Part shown: positions 62,211 through 64,000 of the stretch, piece after piece | Numbering within the stretch: position 1 is the stretch's first letter | Layout: each line of letters starts with the position of its first letter | Origin: Acidobacteriota bacterium | GTDB taxonomy: Bacteria; Acidobacteriota; Holophagae; Holophagales; Holophagaceae | Direction of reading: 5' to 3' | DNA: 64,000 nucleotides | Assembly: GCA_021794095.1 (NCBI GenBank) | Contig: JAJYRN010000002.1 | Span: 233,076-297,075, forward strand | Program-made: the position numbers and the translations under genes | Notes under the pieces: model-generated | Database searches by the model: none | Told to the model about the DNA's origin: nothing | What the model saw: only the letters and a program-made list of their open reading frames with translations

Positions 62211-62824
62211 GCCTGCTGCAGGGATCGGTTTCACTCAAACGCTTCATGGTGCTCGGTCCCGTTCCGGCTTTGGAGGATCTCCAGGCCGGGTTGGAACAGG
62301 ATCAGTTCCGCCCCTTCCAGGATGGCCTGGAGGAGGAGCGCATGGGCTGGTGCGATTGGCGCAACCCGCTCATCACGCCGCCAGAGCCCGACTCGGTGAG
62401 CCAGGAACGCTTCGCGGTCTTCGCGCTCCGCATCGACACGCGGCGCGTCCCCGCGACCCTTCTCCGGGCGCATGTGGACCTCCGCGCCCAGCAGCTCCTC
62501 AAGGAGAAAGACCTGGCCTTCCTGGGCAAGGAGGCCCGCATCTCCCTCCAGGACGAGATCAAGGTGGAACTCCTGCGCAAAGTCCTGCCGGTGCCCAAGG
62601 TGGTGGAGGTGGCCTGGGATCTGAAGGGCGGGCTCCTCTGGACCACCGCTGCCTCCGCCAAGGCGCAGGGAGCCCTGTCGAGCCTCTTCATGAAATCCTT
62701 CGGGTGCGAAGTTCATCCTCTGGCGCCCCTGGTCCTGGCGGGCCGCCTCTGTCCCGAACTGCCCGTGGAGGCCCTCATGGCGCTGGATCCGCTGGATCTC
62801 GAACTCGAGGAGGCCCAGGGATGA
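62207..62824 (+). CDS. RdgC-like recombination-associated protein (short form)
   Basis: A 205-residue protein resembling RdgC. The N-terminus MSLLQGSVSLKRFMV and the sequence FRPFQDGLEEERMGWCDWRNP match the RdgC start, and VFALRIDTRRVPATLLRAHVDL the following strand. RdgC normally has about 300 residues and forms a DNA-encircling ring that limits RecA loading. The lack of about 100 C-terminal residues is notable. It sits in a four-gene overlapping set with a PP2C phosphatase and a LysM protein. Confidence 0.72.
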   Translation: MSLLQGSVSLKRFMVLGPVPALEDLQAGLEQDQFRPFQDGLEEERMGWCDWRNPLITPPEPDSVSQERFAVFALRIDTRRVPATLLRAHVDLRAQQLLKEKDLAFLGKEARISLQDEIKVELLRKVLPVPKVVEVAWDLKGGLLWTTAASAKAQGALSSLFMKSFGCEVHPLAPLVLAGRLCPELPVEALMALDPLDLELEEAQG

Positions 62825-63360
62825 AACCCATGGAGTTGCTTGAACAGGGGCGTTTCCTCGGGGAGGAGTTCCTGCTCTGGCTGTGGATGTGCAGCCAGAC
62901 CGAAGGCGGCGCCAGCGGCGCCGATGGGGACGGTTCCGCCTGCTTCGTGGATGACGCGATCCAACTCGTCTCGGAACGGGGCGAGGTCAAGGAGATCTCC
63001 CTCCGCAAGGGCAGCCCCTCCGACAGCCGCGAAGCCTTCGAAGCCCTCAGCCGCGGCATGCGGCCATCGCGGGTGAAGCTGCGCATCCTCTCCGGTGACA
63101 TGGAGTGGGTGTTCTCCCTGGCGGCGGCCACCCTGGACATGGGTACGCTGAAGCTGCCTCCGAGCACGGGCAAAGCCCCCCAGGATCGCCTGCACGACCG
63201 CCTCTACCTGCTTGAAGAGGGGGCAGGGCATCTGGAACGCCGCCTTCAGCGGTTCCTTCAGCGCCGCTCCGAGGCTCCCGAGGCGCTCCAATCCTCCATG
63301 AAGGAATGGGTGCGGGCCGGGCTCACGGGGGTGGCCGGGGAGGCGCCTTGGGAGGCCTGA
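62821..63360 (+). CDS. Hypothetical protein downstream of the RdgC-like gene
   Basis: A 179-residue soluble protein whose ATG overlaps the RdgC-like stop by ATGA. It opens MKPMELLEQGRFLGEEFLLWLWM, continues with EISLRKGSPSDSREAFEALSRGMRPSRVKL, and ends with a basic helix. No family was recognised. Its coupling to the short RdgC-like protein suggests that it may supply the missing part of the larger family or form a complex with it. Confidence 0.7.
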   Translation: MKPMELLEQGRFLGEEFLLWLWMCSQTEGGASGADGDGSACFVDDAIQLVSERGEVKEISLRKGSPSDSREAFEALSRGMRPSRVKLRILSGDMEWVFSLAAATLDMGTLKLPPSTGKAPQDRLHDRLYLLEEGAGHLERRLQRFLQRRSEAPEALQSSMKEWVRAGLTGVAGEAPWEA

Positions 63361-64000
63361 GTCTCCTGCTGCCCGCCCTCCTGGCCGTGCCTCCGGTCCA
63401 GGCGCCCGCGCCTGCGCAGGTTCACGCCCGCACGCCCGACGGCCGCATGGTGGTCCTCCGCCTCCAGTTCAAGAAAGGGTTGAGCCTCGAAGCCCGCCAC
63501 CTGCCCAAGGCCTTCCTGGGGCACGGTACCCTGCCTCAGGGGTGGCTCAGCTTTGATCAGCTTTCTCCGGCCGGAAAGCGGTGGGCGTTGGCGGCCTTCT
63601 TCCCGAAGGACCGTTGGCACGATGACGGGGTGCGGCATGTGGTGGCCTACCCCAAGCTGGAATCCGTCTGGACGCTCGCAGCCCTCTTCACCGGCCATGG
63701 CCAGAACTACGACCGGCTCATGGCCGAGAATCCGGAGCTGCCAGAGAAGCTCCGCGCTGGCGATGTCTGGCAGATCCCGCGCCCCCTGCTGTCCGTGGAT
63801 CTCGGTGGGCAGAGCCGGGAGCCCGACCGCTCCCAGCCCGAGGATGGCCTGGATGACGAGGCCCGGGTGGCGGCCTACCGGGCCCTGCTTACCTACGGCC
63901 AGGACGACCAGGGCAAGTACGCAGCCTACCATCTGCGGAAGGGCGAGGCCCTCTACTCCAGCGTGGTCATGCGCTACACGGACCGGGTGGGTCCGAGGGC
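63348..64000 (+). CDS. LysM-domain exported protein, 5' part
   Basis: The gene starts near a TTG at 63348, inside the end of the previous gene, with GGGGAGG upstream; it runs past the window end and so is not in the ORF track. The N-terminus (LSLLLPALLAVPPVQA) is a signal peptide. Around residues 100-145 is a LysM-like unit, VWTLAALFTGHGQNYDRLM with ENPELPEKLRAGDVWQIP. A second possible LysM start, AAYHLRKGEALYSSVVMRY, follows before the edge. It probably binds peptidoglycan; a hydrolase domain may lie beyond the window. Confidence 0.65.
   Translation, partial: MGGLSLLLPALLAVPPVQAPAPAQVHARTPDGRMVVLRLQFKKGLSLEARHLPKAFLGHGTLPQGWLSFDQLSPAGKRWALAAFFPKDRWHDDGVRHVVAYPKLESVWTLAALFTGHGQNYDRLMAENPELPEKLRAGDVWQIPRPLLSVDLGGQSREPDRSQPEDGLDDEARVAAYRALLTYGQDDQGKYAAYHLRKGEALYSSVVMRYTDRVGPR

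Overview
The window is 64 kb of high-GC bacterial chromosome, densely packed on both strands. Many gene pairs overlap by 4 bp (ATGA or GTGA). The gene set points to a diderm bacterium: fabZ-lpxA for lipid A, two porins, a type IV pilus pilMNOPQ cluster with a secretin, and mqnA of the futalosine menaquinone route. The mix, with an acetate/acyl-CoA locus and many small DUF proteins, fits Acidobacteriota of the Holophagae/Geothrix kind. That placement is an inference from gene content; no rRNA or tRNA gene was seen.

Layout. 0-9.7 kb: the end of a SpoU methyltransferase, a zinc alcohol dehydrogenase, an MBL hydrolase, a translationally coupled TspO cluster that includes an isochorismatase remnant, a CDF metal exporter and small DUF or lipoprotein genes. 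9.8-11.4 kb: an AT-rich island with one gene whose C-terminus carries an RNxxxH HEPN-type motif. 11.4-16.4 kb (minus): pyrC, acyl-CoA dehydrogenase, acyl-CoA synthetase. 16.6-25.5 kb (plus): porin, MBL protein, DUF6125 protein, acetyl-CoA-synthetase-like enzyme, a GNAT/NDP-forming-synthetase fusion, an AcuB-like CBS-ACT protein and an AcuC-like deacetylase. Together these look like an organic-acid activation locus carrying its own reversible acetylation control.

25.5-41 kb: a second porin, bacteriohemerythrin, a POT-like transporter, prolidase, a Spy-LytS-LytTR unit, mqnA, an alkyltransferase-like/Ogt tandem, an RNA m5U methyltransferase, a GAF-HD-GYP protein, fabZ-lpxA-era, then carbonic anhydrase and an ABC ATPase. 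A 20-bp-arm palindrome at the era/can junction supplies both stop codons. 41-53 kb: an Aas-like acyltransferase/acyl-ACP synthetase, a thiolase, a YdcF protein, a 1061-residue exported protein, dnaB, a 2-oxoacid dehydrogenase E2 and gatA. 53-64 kb: a DnaJ-TPR protein, a PP2C phosphatase, pilMNOPQ, small proteins, a 3-hydroxyacyl-CoA dehydrogenase, and a tight operon of PP2C, an RdgC-like protein, an unknown protein and a LysM protein cut by the window end.

The most distinctive observations are the HEPN island, the acs-acuABC-like locus with a synthetase that has lost most of its ATP-grasp domain, the tandem of dead and live O6-alkylguanine alkyltransferases, the stop-codon palindrome, and several enzymes or domains missing one key residue (thiolase, carrier-like domain, PHP-like domain). 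Coordinates come from the supplied ORF track plus codon counting. Family names come from recognising motifs, not from database searches.
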